Notes under the pieces: generated by a model
The model's input: only the letters and a program-made list of their open reading frames with translations
What the model was told of the DNA's origin: nothing
The model's database searches: none
Part shown: positions 1 to 8,078 of the stretch, in pieces
How the letters are laid out: each line of letters begins with the position of its first letter
Numbering within the stretch: the stretch's first letter is position 1
Position numbers and translations under genes: made by a program
From: BTRG01 sp036986275
GTDB lineage: Bacteria; Pseudomonadota; Gammaproteobacteria; Acidiferrobacterales; SZUA-150
Length of the DNA stretch: 25,866 nt
Assembly (NCBI GenBank): GCA_036986275.1
Contig: BTRG01000037.1
Coordinates: 1 to 25,866 of the forward strand
Direction of reading: 5' to 3'

Positions 1-140
1 ACCGGGTCGCCAAGGGCCAACCCATTGCCCTGGTGGGCTCCTCCGGCCGTTCCACCGGCCCCCATCTGCACTTTGAAGTCCATCGCAACGGGCGGGCCGT
101 GGATCCTCAGGGGTATCTGGTGAAACGCAGCCGACATTAG
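1..140 (+). CDS. M23-family metallopeptidase, C-terminal end (partial)
   Basis: Only the last 45 codons are inside the window; the gene begins upstream. The reading frame starts at base 3 and ends at a TAG at 138-140. It contains the motif HLHFEV, whose first histidine-x-histidine is the zinc/catalytic signature of LytM/M23 peptidoglycan endopeptidases, preceded by a G-S-S-G-R-S-T-G-P stretch typical of the fold. M23 proteins cut peptide cross-links in the periplasm or act as EnvC/NlpD-like amidase activators. A gene of this family directly before secA is common in gammaproteobacteria that lack secM. Catalytic competence cannot be judged because the first zinc-ligand motif lies outside the window. 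Confidence 0.85.
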   Translation, partial: RVAKGQPIALVGSSGRSTGPHLHFEVHRNGRAVDPQGYLVKRSRH

Positions 141-172
141 CAGACTGTTGAAAGGTGTTTTTAACAGCCTGC
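140..172 (+). terminator. stem-loop after the M23 peptidase gene
   Basis: A four-base outer stem, one A/C mismatch and a nine-base stem (CTGTTGAAA with TTTTAACAG, one G-T pair) enclose the loop GGTGT. It begins at the stop codon. There is no run of T after the stem, so it is either a weak terminator, an mRNA 3'-end stabiliser, or a REP-like intergenic hairpin. Confidence 0.4.
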
Positions 173-199
173 CAGGCGATTCAGGGATCTATCGTACAT

Positions 200-221
200 T
201 TTAAACGCTTACGCGTTTAAA
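200..221 (+). promoter_or_regulatory. perfect hairpin in the secA leader
   Basis: TTTAAACGC and GCGTTTAAA form perfect nine-base arms around the loop TTAC, about 155 bases before the secA start. There is no T tract after it. I see no SecM-like arrest peptide between the M23 gene and secA. Its role as a DNA operator, an mRNA leader element or a pause site is unknown. Confidence 0.4.
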
Positions 222-375
222 CAATGGAGCAAAACATAAACCACTTTTGCTTTGCGATTTGAAAAAGGCCATAGAGGACTTTTTCAGCATCTTGTTAGAT
301 CTGCCTTCAAGTCTTCACTTTTTTCCTACATAATCCACGGCTTTATAGCTTGGGCCGAGGACCGGCATTCCATTG

Positions 376-3072
376 ATGATTAGCAAGGTAGTGACAAAAA
401 TATTTGGTAGCCGCAACAGTCGCTTGATCAAGCGCATGCAACAAACTGTGACGGCTATTAATGCCCTGGAAGAGGGTGTGGCGGCGCTATCCGATGAGGC
501 GTTGCAGGCCAGGACTGGAGAATTTCGCTCACGACTGGAACAGGGTGAGACAATCGATCAATTGCTACCGGAGGTCTTTGCGGTCGTGCGCGAGACCGCC
601 AAACGGGTTCTGCATATGCGCCATTTCGACGTGCAGCTCATCGGCGGCATGGTGTTGCATGAGGGCAAGATTTCCGAAATGCGAACCGGTGAAGGCAAGA
701 CGCTGGTGGCGACACTGGCAGTGTATCTGAATGCCTTGCCCAATAAGGGCGTTCATGTTGTAACGGTGAATGATTACCTGGCGCGACGCGATGCAGAATG
801 GATGGGCAAGGTATATACCTTCCTCGGCCTGACCACGGGTGTCGTCGTATCGGGTCAGGACAGTGAGAGCAAACGTGCTGCTTATGCCGCTGACATCACA
901 TATGGCACCAATAATGAGTTTGGTTTCGATTACCTGCGTGACAATATGGCCTTCCGGGCCGAGGAGCGCTTTCAGCGAGGCACCCATTTTGCCGTTATCG
1001 ACGAAGTGGACTCCATCCTGATCGATGAGGCCCGGACACCGCTTATTATTTCCGGGCCGGCCGAGGAGAGTGCAGACCTTTATCAGAAGATTAATACCAT
1101 TGCACCCATGCTTACCGCGCAAAAGGAAGAAGACGGCGAAGGAGATTATAGTGTCGATGAAAAGGGCAAGCAGGTTCATCTGACCGAGGCGGGACATGAG
1201 CGGGTTGAAACTTTGTTGGCGCAGTCCGGTATTCTGGAGCAAGGCGGTAATCTGTACGACCCAGCCAATATTGCGTTGTTGCACCATCTCACCGCCGCCT
1301 TGCGTGCACATTCCCTGTATCAGCGCGAGGTGGATTACATCATCAAAGACGGTGAGGTCGTTATTATTGATGAGTTCACCGGGCGCATGATGCCGGGGCG
1401 TCGTTGGTCAGATGGCTTGCATCAGGCGGTGGAGGCCAAAGAAGGCGTCAAGATACAGAGCGAAAATCAGACGCTGGCATCGATTACGTTCCAGAATTAT
1501 TTTCGTCTCTACGGCAAGTTATCGGGTATGACCGGTACGGCCGATACCGAAGCCTTTGAATTGCAATCCATCTATGGATTGGAAGTCGTCGTCGTCCCTA
1601 CGCACCGGCCAATGATACGTCAGGACATGGGGGATCAGATCTACCGAACTTCCGCGGAAAAGCATGCGGCTATTGTCGAGGACATACGTGATTGCCATAA
1701 GCGTGAACAGCCAGTGTTGGTGGGTACGATTTCTATTGAAAGTTCCGAACACTTGTCCAAGGTATTAAAGCAGGAAAAGATCCCTCATGAAGTCCTGAAT
1801 GCCAAGCAACACGAACGTGAGGCACATATTGTTGCCGATGCCGGCAAACCCGGTGCCATTACCATAGCGACCAATATGGCGGGCCGGGGTACCGATATTG
1901 TCCTGGGCGGTAACCTTGAGATGGAGCTTGAGGGTGTGGATGAATCACAGGCCGAGAAAGTTCGTGAAGACTGGCAGGTGCGGCATGAGCATGTATTAGA
2001 AGCCGGCGGTTTACATGTGATCGGTACGGAGCGTCATGAATCCCGTCGTATTGATAATCAACTCCGTGGTCGTTCAGGGCGTCAGGGTGATCCGGGATCA
2101 TCCCGGTTCTATCTGTCTCTGGAAGACAGTCTTATGAGAATCTTCGCTTCGGAACGTGTATCCAACATCATGTTGAAGCTGGGCATGCAGGAAGGAGAGG
2201 CCATTGAGCATCCACTGGTGACTCGAGCGATCGAAAATGCACAACGCAAGGTAGAAGGGCGGAACTTTGATATTCGCAAACAACTGCTTGAATATGACAA
2301 TGTAGCCAATGATCAGCGTCATGTGATTTATGACCAGCGTAATCTATTGATGGATTCAGAGTCTATTGCTGACAATATCGTTGCCATACGCAAAGAAGTG
2401 TTAAACGACGTGATTGATTTATATATCCCTCGTGGCAGCATGGAAGAACAATGGGATGTGCCGGGACTCGAGCAAACCCTGGAGCAGGAGTTTGCCACAC
2501 AGTTATCGATTCAACAGTGGTTGGATGATGATGCCGGGTTAGAGGATGAGAAGCTGCGCGAAAAGGTCGTCGCCGAGTTCGAGCGTTTATATAACGAGAA
2601 AGTAGCGACCTATGGTGAGCCCATTATGCGCGAAGCGGAAAGTGTTATCATGCTTCAGGTGCTTGACAGGGAATGGAAAGAACATCTGGCTGCAATGGAC
2701 TATTTGCGCCAGGGCATTCATCTTAGGGGTTATGCGCAAAAAAACCCCAAGGACGAATTCAAGCGCGAAGCCTTCATGTTGTTTACCGAGATGTTGTCCC
2801 GTATCAAGCTTGAAGCGATTCGCATACTGACTATCATGCAGATACAGGCCGAGACAGACATGGATTCCCTGGCGGCATCATCCGAACCGGATGAATCACA
2901 TATGCAGTATTCGCATCCTGAACTGGGTCAGCCCCAATTACCCGAAGAGAATGCCCCGGCAGCCGTCGACAACAAACCGATAGTACGCAGTGGTAGAAAG
3001 ATAGGGCGAAATGAGCCTTGTCCCTGCGGGTCCGGTAAGAAATACAAGCACTGTCATGGTCGAGTAACGTGA
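376..3072 (+). CDS. secA: preprotein translocase ATPase SecA
   Basis: SecA is the cytosolic motor that binds SecYEG at the inner membrane and uses ATP to push unfolded preproteins across. The 898-residue product has the Walker A motif TGEGKT with the lysine at 108 and the Walker B aspartate at 209 (VIDEVDS), the same numbers as in E. coli SecA. That supports the ATG at 376 over the TTG three bases upstream. The helicase motif GRGTDIVLGG, the QLRGRSGRQGD motif and the C-terminal SEC-C zinc module (C882, C884, C893, H894) that binds SecB are all present, so the gene looks complete. A GAGG lies about 15 bases before the ATG, so the ribosome site is weak. It is followed by a strong terminator. 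Confidence 0.98.
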   Translation: MISKVVTKIFGSRNSRLIKRMQQTVTAINALEEGVAALSDEALQARTGEFRSRLEQGETIDQLLPEVFAVVRETAKRVLHMRHFDVQLIGGMVLHEGKISEMRTGEGKTLVATLAVYLNALPNKGVHVVTVNDYLARRDAEWMGKVYTFLGLTTGVVVSGQDSESKRAAYAADITYGTNNEFGFDYLRDNMAFRAEERFQRGTHFAVIDEVDSILIDEARTPLIISGPAEESADLYQKINTIAPMLTAQKEEDGEGDYSVDEKGKQVHLTEAGHERVETLLAQSGILEQGGNLYDPANIALLHHLTAALRAHSLYQREVDYIIKDGEVVIIDEFTGRMMPGRRWSDGLHQAVEAKEGVKIQSENQTLASITFQNYFRLYGKLSGMTGTADTEAFELQSIYGLEVVVVPTHRPMIRQDMGDQIYRTSAEKHAAIVEDIRDCHKREQPVLVGTISIESSEHLSKVLKQEKIPHEVLNAKQHEREAHIVADAGKPGAITIATNMAGRGTDIVLGGNLEMELEGVDESQAEKVREDWQVRHEHVLEAGGLHVIGTERHESRRIDNQLRGRSGRQGDPGSSRFYLSLEDSLMRIFASERVSNIMLKLGMQEGEAIEHPLVTRAIENAQRKVEGRNFDIRKQLLEYDNVANDQRHVIYDQRNLLMDSESIADNIVAIRKEVLNDVIDLYIPRGSMEEQWDVPGLEQTLEQEFATQLSIQQWLDDDAGLEDEKLREKVVAEFERLYNEKVATYGEPIMREAESVIMLQVLDREWKEHLAAMDYLRQGIHLRGYAQKNPKDEFKREAFMLFTEMLSRIKLEAIRILTIMQIQAETDMDSLAASSEPDESHMQYSHPELGQPQLPEENAPAAVDNKPIVRSGRKIGRNEPCPCGSGKKYKHCHGRVT

Positions 3073-3116
3073 TAGCAATGCATACTTAAAGGTTTTCAAT
3101 GTACGGTTTACGTAGT

Positions 3117-3147
3117 AAAAGGGGACTTGACGTCCCCTTTTTATTTT
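3117..3147 (+). terminator. intrinsic terminator after secA
   Basis: AAAAGGGGAC and GTCCCCTTTT form a perfect ten-base stem with a five-base loop, followed by a T-rich run (TATTTT). It ends immediately before the GGAGAG ribosome site of argJ, so argJ must be transcribed by readthrough or from a promoter inside secA. Confidence 0.85.
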
Positions 3148-3157
3148 GGAGAGAACT

Positions 3158-4378
3158 ATGTCCGTGGGCCTGGAAACATCACTGAAACTACTGCCTGTAA
3201 AGGGCGTGAGGCTGGCATCGGTAGCAGCGGGTGTGCGCTATACAGATCGCCCCGATGTGGTGGTGATAGAACTGGCGGATCAGACCCGAGCAGCGGGGGT
3301 GTTTACACGGAATCGATTTTGCGCAGCACCCGTTATTGTCAGCAAGGAACATTTGGCGGCAAATTCCATTCGGGCTTGTCTGGTTAATGCCGGTAACGCC
3401 AATGCCGGTACCGGGGAGCAAGGCATAGCTGATGCCAGGGCGTGTTGCATGGCTTTGGCGCAAAGGTTGGGCTGCGAGACCGATAACGTGTTGCCTTTCT
3501 CCACAGGAATAATAGGTGAACGATTACCTGTAAAACGTATCACCGAATCGCTGGATGAGTGCATTGGTAATTTAAAAGAAGATGCCTGGGATGCGGCAGC
3601 CACAGGCATCATGACAACAGATACAGTGCCTAAGGGCATATCCAGGCAATGCGTTATACAGGGTAAAACGATAACGATTACAGGAATAGTGAAGGGCTCT
3701 GGCATGATCAGGCCCAACATGGCAACGTTGTTATCATATATTGCAACAGATGCCAGGGTCAGCCAGCCTGTATTGCAGGAGCTTCTTAATGAGATGGTAA
3801 GCTGTTCGTTTAATCGTACGACCGTGGACGGTGATACCTCTACCAACGACAGTTGTTTGTTGTTTGCTACAGGCGCGAGTGGTATCGACGAGATAAAGGA
3901 CATAAAAGAACATGGCTATGTAATATTAAGACAGGCAATGCTGGATGTATTTCTGTGGCTGGCACAGGCCATTGTTCGCGACGCGGAAGGTGTTACCAAG
4001 TTCATCACTATCAATGTACAAGATAGCACATCGACAGCTGAGGCCCTGGAGGTAGCTTTTACCGTTGCGCACTCGCCTCTGGTAAAAACAGCATTGTTTG
4101 CCAGCGATCCTAACTGGGGCCGCATACTGGCTGCTGTGGGCCGGGCACCGGTCCCGGATCTGGATGTGGGCAAGGTCTCGATATTACTGGGAGATGTCTG
4201 TGTCTTGAGAGATGGTGCATTGGCAGCGGGTTATCAGGAACAACAGGGTCAGGCTGTTATGGATGAAGATGAGATCACCATCACTATTACGCTGGGACGG
4301 GGGACGGAGCAAGCAACTGTCTGGACCAGTGATTTGTCATATGACTATATTAAGATAAATGCCGAATACCGAAGCTGA
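3158..4378 (+). CDS. argJ: bifunctional ornithine acetyltransferase / N-acetylglutamate synthase
   Basis: ArgJ moves the acetyl group from N-acetylornithine to glutamate, recycling it in arginine biosynthesis; some members also use acetyl-CoA. The start is the ATG at 3158 because GGAGAG (3148-3153) lies just upstream and the conserved region begins soon after; a TTG at 3146 is in frame but unlikely. The product is 406 residues. The self-cleavage site is visible as KGSGMI followed by PNMATLL, with the nucleophile Thr190 after Ala189, which splits the precursor into alpha and beta chains. Downstream, DGDTSTND and the C-terminal DLSYDYIKINAEYRS ending match the family. The stop overlaps the start of the next gene by 20 bases, indicating translational coupling. 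Confidence 0.97.
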   Translation: MSVGLETSLKLLPVKGVRLASVAAGVRYTDRPDVVVIELADQTRAAGVFTRNRFCAAPVIVSKEHLAANSIRACLVNAGNANAGTGEQGIADARACCMALAQRLGCETDNVLPFSTGIIGERLPVKRITESLDECIGNLKEDAWDAAATGIMTTDTVPKGISRQCVIQGKTITITGIVKGSGMIRPNMATLLSYIATDARVSQPVLQELLNEMVSCSFNRTTVDGDTSTNDSCLLFATGASGIDEIKDIKEHGYVILRQAMLDVFLWLAQAIVRDAEGVTKFITINVQDSTSTAEALEVAFTVAHSPLVKTALFASDPNWGRILAAVGRAPVPDLDVGKVSILLGDVCVLRDGALAAGYQEQQGQAVMDEDEITITITLGRGTEQATVWTSDLSYDYIKINAEYRS

Positions 4379-5333
4379 CTCTACCGTAGCGGTTGCCGTG
4401 GGAGTACTGATTGATGAGCGGCATCGTGTGTTGGTAGCCAGGAGAGCGGCTGAGTCACATCAAGGGGGGTTGTGGGAATTTCCAGGTGGCAAGGTGGAGC
4501 GGGGCGAGACAGCATACCAGGCCTTGTGCCGTGAATTTCAGGAAGAGATTGGTATAACAATAACTACAGCGTCACAGTTCTTAAAAGCTAAACATGCTTA
4601 TGCTGACAAGATAGTTGAGCTGGATGTATGGCGTATAGAATCCTATTCAGGCAATGCCCACGGAAACGAGGGTCAGGACATAAAGTGGGTGAATATTGAT
4701 TCCCTGCATGCATTGGCATTTCCAAAGGCGAACCGGCGAATTATCAACACCCTTCAATTACCCAATGTGTATGGTATATCCAGTGCCTCTCGTTACGGGA
4801 CACAGAATTTCCTAAAACGGTTGCAGGCAAAGCTGGACGAGGGATTGGCATTACTGCAGATTCGTGAGCCTGGATTGTCAGAAATTGAGGTCTTGTCACT
4901 TGCGGAACAGGCAGTAAAGCTCTGCCATCCCTATAATGCACGGGTGCTATTAAACGGTTATCTTGAGTGCATCGAGGATCTGGGTGCAGATGGTGTGCAC
5001 CTGTCGATGAAGGCGGCAAGGCAACTGACCTCGCGTCCGCTGACAGACCAAAGGCTGGTGGCGGTCTCATGCCATAATAAACAGGAAATGGATGTCGCAT
5101 ACAGACTTGATGCCGATTTTGCAGTCCTTTCACCGGTATTGCCGACAAATAGTCATCCTGGAGCACCCACTCTGGGATGGGATACATTTATGGAGCTATC
5201 ACGCAGCGTTCCTGTTCCGGTTTATGCATTGGGGGGCATGAAACAGGAGCATATAATCCAGGCTCAGAAACTGGGGGGGCTGGGGGTAGCGATGCTGGGA
5301 CAACTCTGGGAGAACAGCTTACATACTTCCTAG
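4359..5333 (+). CDS. mutT: MutT-type Nudix hydrolase fused to a ThiE/TenI-like domain
   Basis: The N-terminal half (about residues 8-130) is a Nudix domain with a complete box at 44-66 (G-x5-E-x7-REFQEEIGI), as in MutT enzymes that hydrolyse 8-oxo-dGTP and protect DNA from oxidised nucleotides. The C-terminal half (about 140-324) has the thiamine-phosphate-synthase barrel pattern: LLQIREPG, VLLNG, GADGVHLSM, SPVLPTNSHPG and PVYALGGM. Several residues needed by true ThiE seem altered: ND of the metal-binding motif is NG, the Q-R-K motif is Q-I-R-E, and the T-x-T-K phosphate motif is T-N-S-H. It may therefore be TenI-like or non-catalytic. The start overlaps argJ, and the end overlaps the convergent coaE stop by three to four bases. 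The symbol refers to the Nudix half. Confidence 0.9.
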   Translation: MPNTEADSTVAVAVGVLIDERHRVLVARRAAESHQGGLWEFPGGKVERGETAYQALCREFQEEIGITITTASQFLKAKHAYADKIVELDVWRIESYSGNAHGNEGQDIKWVNIDSLHALAFPKANRRIINTLQLPNVYGISSASRYGTQNFLKRLQAKLDEGLALLQIREPGLSEIEVLSLAEQAVKLCHPYNARVLLNGYLECIEDLGADGVHLSMKAARQLTSRPLTDQRLVAVSCHNKQEMDVAYRLDADFAVLSPVLPTNSHPGAPTLGWDTFMELSRSVPVPVYALGGMKQEHIIQAQKLGGLGVAMLGQLWENSLHTS

Positions 5334-5926
5334 CCTGAGCAGGACAATGCCAGGTATTGCTTGTGTAAACGTTCGACTTGCTTATGCAGTTTGTTAGTAC
5401 TTCCATCATTATGGATTACATCATCAGCAAGTGCGAGACGTTTAGAACGTTCTATCTGTGAATCTATAATTTTATGAACTTCTGCAGCAGCTAGTTGATC
5501 ACGTTTCACTGTACGCCTGATTTGTTGATCAATATCGCTATCTATTACGAGAACCCTGTCAACATTGGCTTGTCCGTTTGTTTCAAATAACAAAGGTATA
5601 GACAGAATACAGTATGGGGCCTGCTCCTTATCTGATTGATTGATGAGTACATCATAGACGCGTGGATGGAGAATCTGTTCCAGGGCCTTACGTTTGCTTG
5701 TATCATTAAATATAATTTCCCTGAGTTTCTTTCGATCTAATTCCATGTTCTGGAGTACAATATTGTTGCCAAATGTGGATACAATTTCTGAATAAGTGGG
5801 CGTGTCATGCTGCAACAAGGTATGCACAATATCGTCGGCATCAAATACCGGGATACCCAGAGCAGAAAATAACGAGGCAACAGTACTTTTACCGCTTCCT
5901 ATGCCGCCGGTCAGGCCTATCCTCAT
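5330..5926 (-). CDS. coaE: dephospho-CoA kinase
   Basis: CoaE phosphorylates the 3'-hydroxyl of dephospho-CoA in the last step of coenzyme A synthesis. The protein starts MRIGLTGGIGSGKST, with the P-loop GGIGSGKS at residues 7-14, followed by the FDADDIVHTLL substrate-binding segment and a typical lid with the HPRVYD motif. I chose the ATG at 5926 (198 residues), with GGTG a few bases upstream; an in-frame GTG at 5932 would add two residues and is possible. It is the last gene of the pilB-pilC-pilD-coaE run, with about ten bases between it and pilD, a gene order widely conserved in gammaproteobacteria. It converges on the Nudix gene. Confidence 0.96.
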   Translation of the reverse strand: MRIGLTGGIGSGKSTVASLFSALGIPVFDADDIVHTLLQHDTPTYSEIVSTFGNNIVLQNMELDRKKLREIIFNDTSKRKALEQILHPRVYDVLINQSDKEQAPYCILSIPLLFETNGQANVDRVLVIDSDIDQQIRRTVKRDQLAAAEVHKIIDSQIERSKRLALADDVIHNDGSTNKLHKQVERLHKQYLALSCSG

Positions 5927-5936
5927 AGTCACCGGA

Positions 5937-6812
5937 TTAACCCGAAAGAATCCTGAAGTAATTCAAAGTGAGTTCATCTCCCCATAGTAAAGCGATCCAA
6001 CCTGCCAGGCACAGATAAGGACCAAACGGAATCGGCTGTTGGCGGTCCCGTCCCTGGAGAACAATCAGCAGTATGCCGATGAATGCCCCCAGGAGAGAGG
6101 AGAGCAGGATAATAACAGGGAGGTTCTGCCAACCCAGCCAGGCCCCGAATAATGCCAATAACTTAAAATCACCAAACCCCATTCCTTCCTTGCCGGTAAA
6201 TAACTTGAATGTTTGATATACGATCCATAAAAAGAGGTAACCGGAGACCGCCCCCAATACGGCGCTGGGTAGGCTGGTGTACAGGTTGACCATATTCAGT
6301 AACAACCCGGCCCATATTAGTGGAAGCGTGATACTGTCGGGTAAAAGTTGCTGATCGATATCTATAAAGGTCAATGCAATCAGTGCCCAGACCAGGAACA
6401 ATGCAGGGAGTAGTTGTGCATTGGGCCCCAGTTTCCAGGCAGTGATCAGGGCAATGCTGCTGCTGAGTATCTCTATCAGAGGATATCTTGGGGAGATCCT
6501 GCTACCGCAATCGCGACAACGACCACGCTGGAAAAGATAGCTAATGACTGGAATATTTTCTATAGCGGTAATCAAGTGTCCACACTTGGGACATTGTGAG
6601 CGAGGCACGACAAGATTATAAGAAGGTTCTTCTTCGAATTTACTGTTCTCTTTCAGCAATAATTCGCATTGCTGTCGCCATTGGCGTTGCATCATGATGG
6701 GCAATCGATATATGACAACGTTTAGAAAGCTGCCGACAACCAGGCCCAGCAGACCTATTGCGAAATAGAAAAAAACGGGGTTGGCCGTGGCCAGTAGTTG
6801 CACGGCGTTCAT
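5937..6812 (-). CDS. pilD: type IV prepilin peptidase / N-methyltransferase
   Basis: PilD is an inner-membrane aspartyl protease that cuts the leader from prepilins and type II secretion pseudopilins and N-methylates the new first residue. The 291-residue product has the four-cysteine zinc site (C74, C77, C99, C102; CPKC and CRDC) in the cytosolic loop between the first two membrane helices. The two catalytic aspartates lie in FIDIDQQLLPD (D151) and GFGDFK (D215). The SFLNVVIYRLP motif at 28-38 and about seven to eight hydrophobic segments fit the full-length family. It lies 27 bases after pilC in the same operon. No strong ribosome site is visible before the ATG. Confidence 0.97.
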   Translation of the reverse strand: MNAVQLLATANPVFFYFAIGLLGLVVGSFLNVVIYRLPIMMQRQWRQQCELLLKENSKFEEEPSYNLVVPRSQCPKCGHLITAIENIPVISYLFQRGRCRDCGSRISPRYPLIEILSSSIALITAWKLGPNAQLLPALFLVWALIALTFIDIDQQLLPDSITLPLIWAGLLLNMVNLYTSLPSAVLGAVSGYLFLWIVYQTFKLFTGKEGMGFGDFKLLALFGAWLGWQNLPVIILLSSLLGAFIGILLIVLQGRDRQQPIPFGPYLCLAGWIALLWGDELTLNYFRILSG

Positions 6813-6839
6813 TACCAGAAAATCAGGTGTAAGGTTTTC

Positions 6840-8066
6840 TTAGACGGCCTGAGCCATCTTGAAGATGGGCAGGTACATGGCGACAACCAGGCCACCAATC
6901 AATACTCCGAGCACGGCCATGATAATGGGTTCGATCAGGCTGCTCAGATTGGCAACAGCATCATCTACCTCTTCCTCATAGAAATCGGCGACCTTGCCCA
7001 GCATGGCATCGAGCTCACCTGATTCTTCACCTATGGCAACCATCTGTACAACCATGTTTGGGAAAAGTTGAACCGCGTTCATGGCAGATTGCAGTTGTAT
7101 GCCTGTGCTGACATCGTTCTTAATTTCTATAGTACCAAGGTAATAGACGCGATTGCCGCAGGCGCCGGCTACAGAGTCCAGCGCTTCTACCAGGGGAACA
7201 CCGGCTGCAAACATGGTAGCCAGGGTGCGGCAGAAACGGGCGATGGTGGCCTTTTTAATAATCCCACCAATGATGGGTGCACGCAGTATCACCCTGTCCA
7301 TGGTGAATTGCATTTTTGATGAACGTTGGTAGAGATATTTAAAACCGATCACTGCGCCAACAATTCCAGCTACCATGATATACCAATAGGCCTGGAAGAA
7401 TTCGGACAACGTAATAACAAACAATGTTAGTGCGGGGAGGTCGGCTCCAAACCCTTTAAACAATGACTCAAATTGTGGAATCACGAACACAAGCAGAATA
7501 GTAGTGATGACAAAAGCCACGATAATGACCGCCGTTGGATAACCCAGGGCCGATTTAATTTTACTCTTAATGGCCTCAATCTTTTCTTTATAAGTAGCAA
7601 CCTTGTCGAGAATGGAATCCAGAATACCGGCAGCTTCACCTGCTTGTATAAGATTGCAGTACAAAGGATCGAATTGCAGGGGATGCTTGGATAAGGCAGC
7701 AGTCAGGTTGGTACCGGATTCAATATCAATCTTTATAGTATTTATCAGTGCAGCCATCGAGGGGTTTTCCTGGCCCTTACCAACAATATCAAAGGCCTGG
7801 GCAATCGGTATGCCTGCCGTCAACATCGTCGCCAGTTGTCGTGTAAAGACTGCAACTTCCTTGGGTGTAATCTTTTTCTTGACGTTAAAGAGTGGCTTGG
7901 GAGCTTTGCGAACTTTCTTGGGGCTGATACCTTGTCGTCTGAGCATGGCATTGATGTATGCGGCACTGGCGCCGTCCATTTCGCCCTTAAGCTTCTTCCC
8001 TTTCTTGTTGACACCTTCCCATTTGAACGTATTGAGTTTAGGTTTCTTTTTAGCGGCAGTAGCCAT
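6840..8066 (-). CDS. pilC: type IV pilus inner-membrane platform protein
   Basis: PilC is the polytopic platform on which the PilB extension motor turns to add pilin subunits. The 408-residue product starts with a lysine-rich cytosolic segment (AAKKKPKLNTFKWEGVNKKG) and has two T2SSF/GspF repeats, each followed by membrane helices, around residues 70-195 and 270-400. Family motifs include FTRQLATMLTAGIP (about 74-87) and FCRTLATMFAAGVPL in the second repeat. The length is typical. AGGA lies four bases before the ATG, and only 12 bases separate it from pilB, so the two are co-transcribed. Confidence 0.97.
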   Translation of the reverse strand: MATAAKKKPKLNTFKWEGVNKKGKKLKGEMDGASAAYINAMLRRQGISPKKVRKAPKPLFNVKKKITPKEVAVFTRQLATMLTAGIPIAQAFDIVGKGQENPSMAALINTIKIDIESGTNLTAALSKHPLQFDPLYCNLIQAGEAAGILDSILDKVATYKEKIEAIKSKIKSALGYPTAVIIVAFVITTILLVFVIPQFESLFKGFGADLPALTLFVITLSEFFQAYWYIMVAGIVGAVIGFKYLYQRSSKMQFTMDRVILRAPIIGGIIKKATIARFCRTLATMFAAGVPLVEALDSVAGACGNRVYYLGTIEIKNDVSTGIQLQSAMNAVQLFPNMVVQMVAIGEESGELDAMLGKVADFYEEEVDDAVANLSSLIEPIIMAVLGVLIGGLVVAMYLPIFKMAQAV

Positions 8067-8078
8067 AAATTCCTATCA

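Noticed and set aside
565..1311. 248-codon open frame on the minus strand inside secA
   Set aside because: It lies wholly within the certain secA gene, has no ribosome site and shows no family motif; it is a shadow frame.
3280..3903. 207-codon minus-strand open frame inside argJ
   Set aside because: Fully covered by the well-supported argJ gene; no motif or ribosome site.
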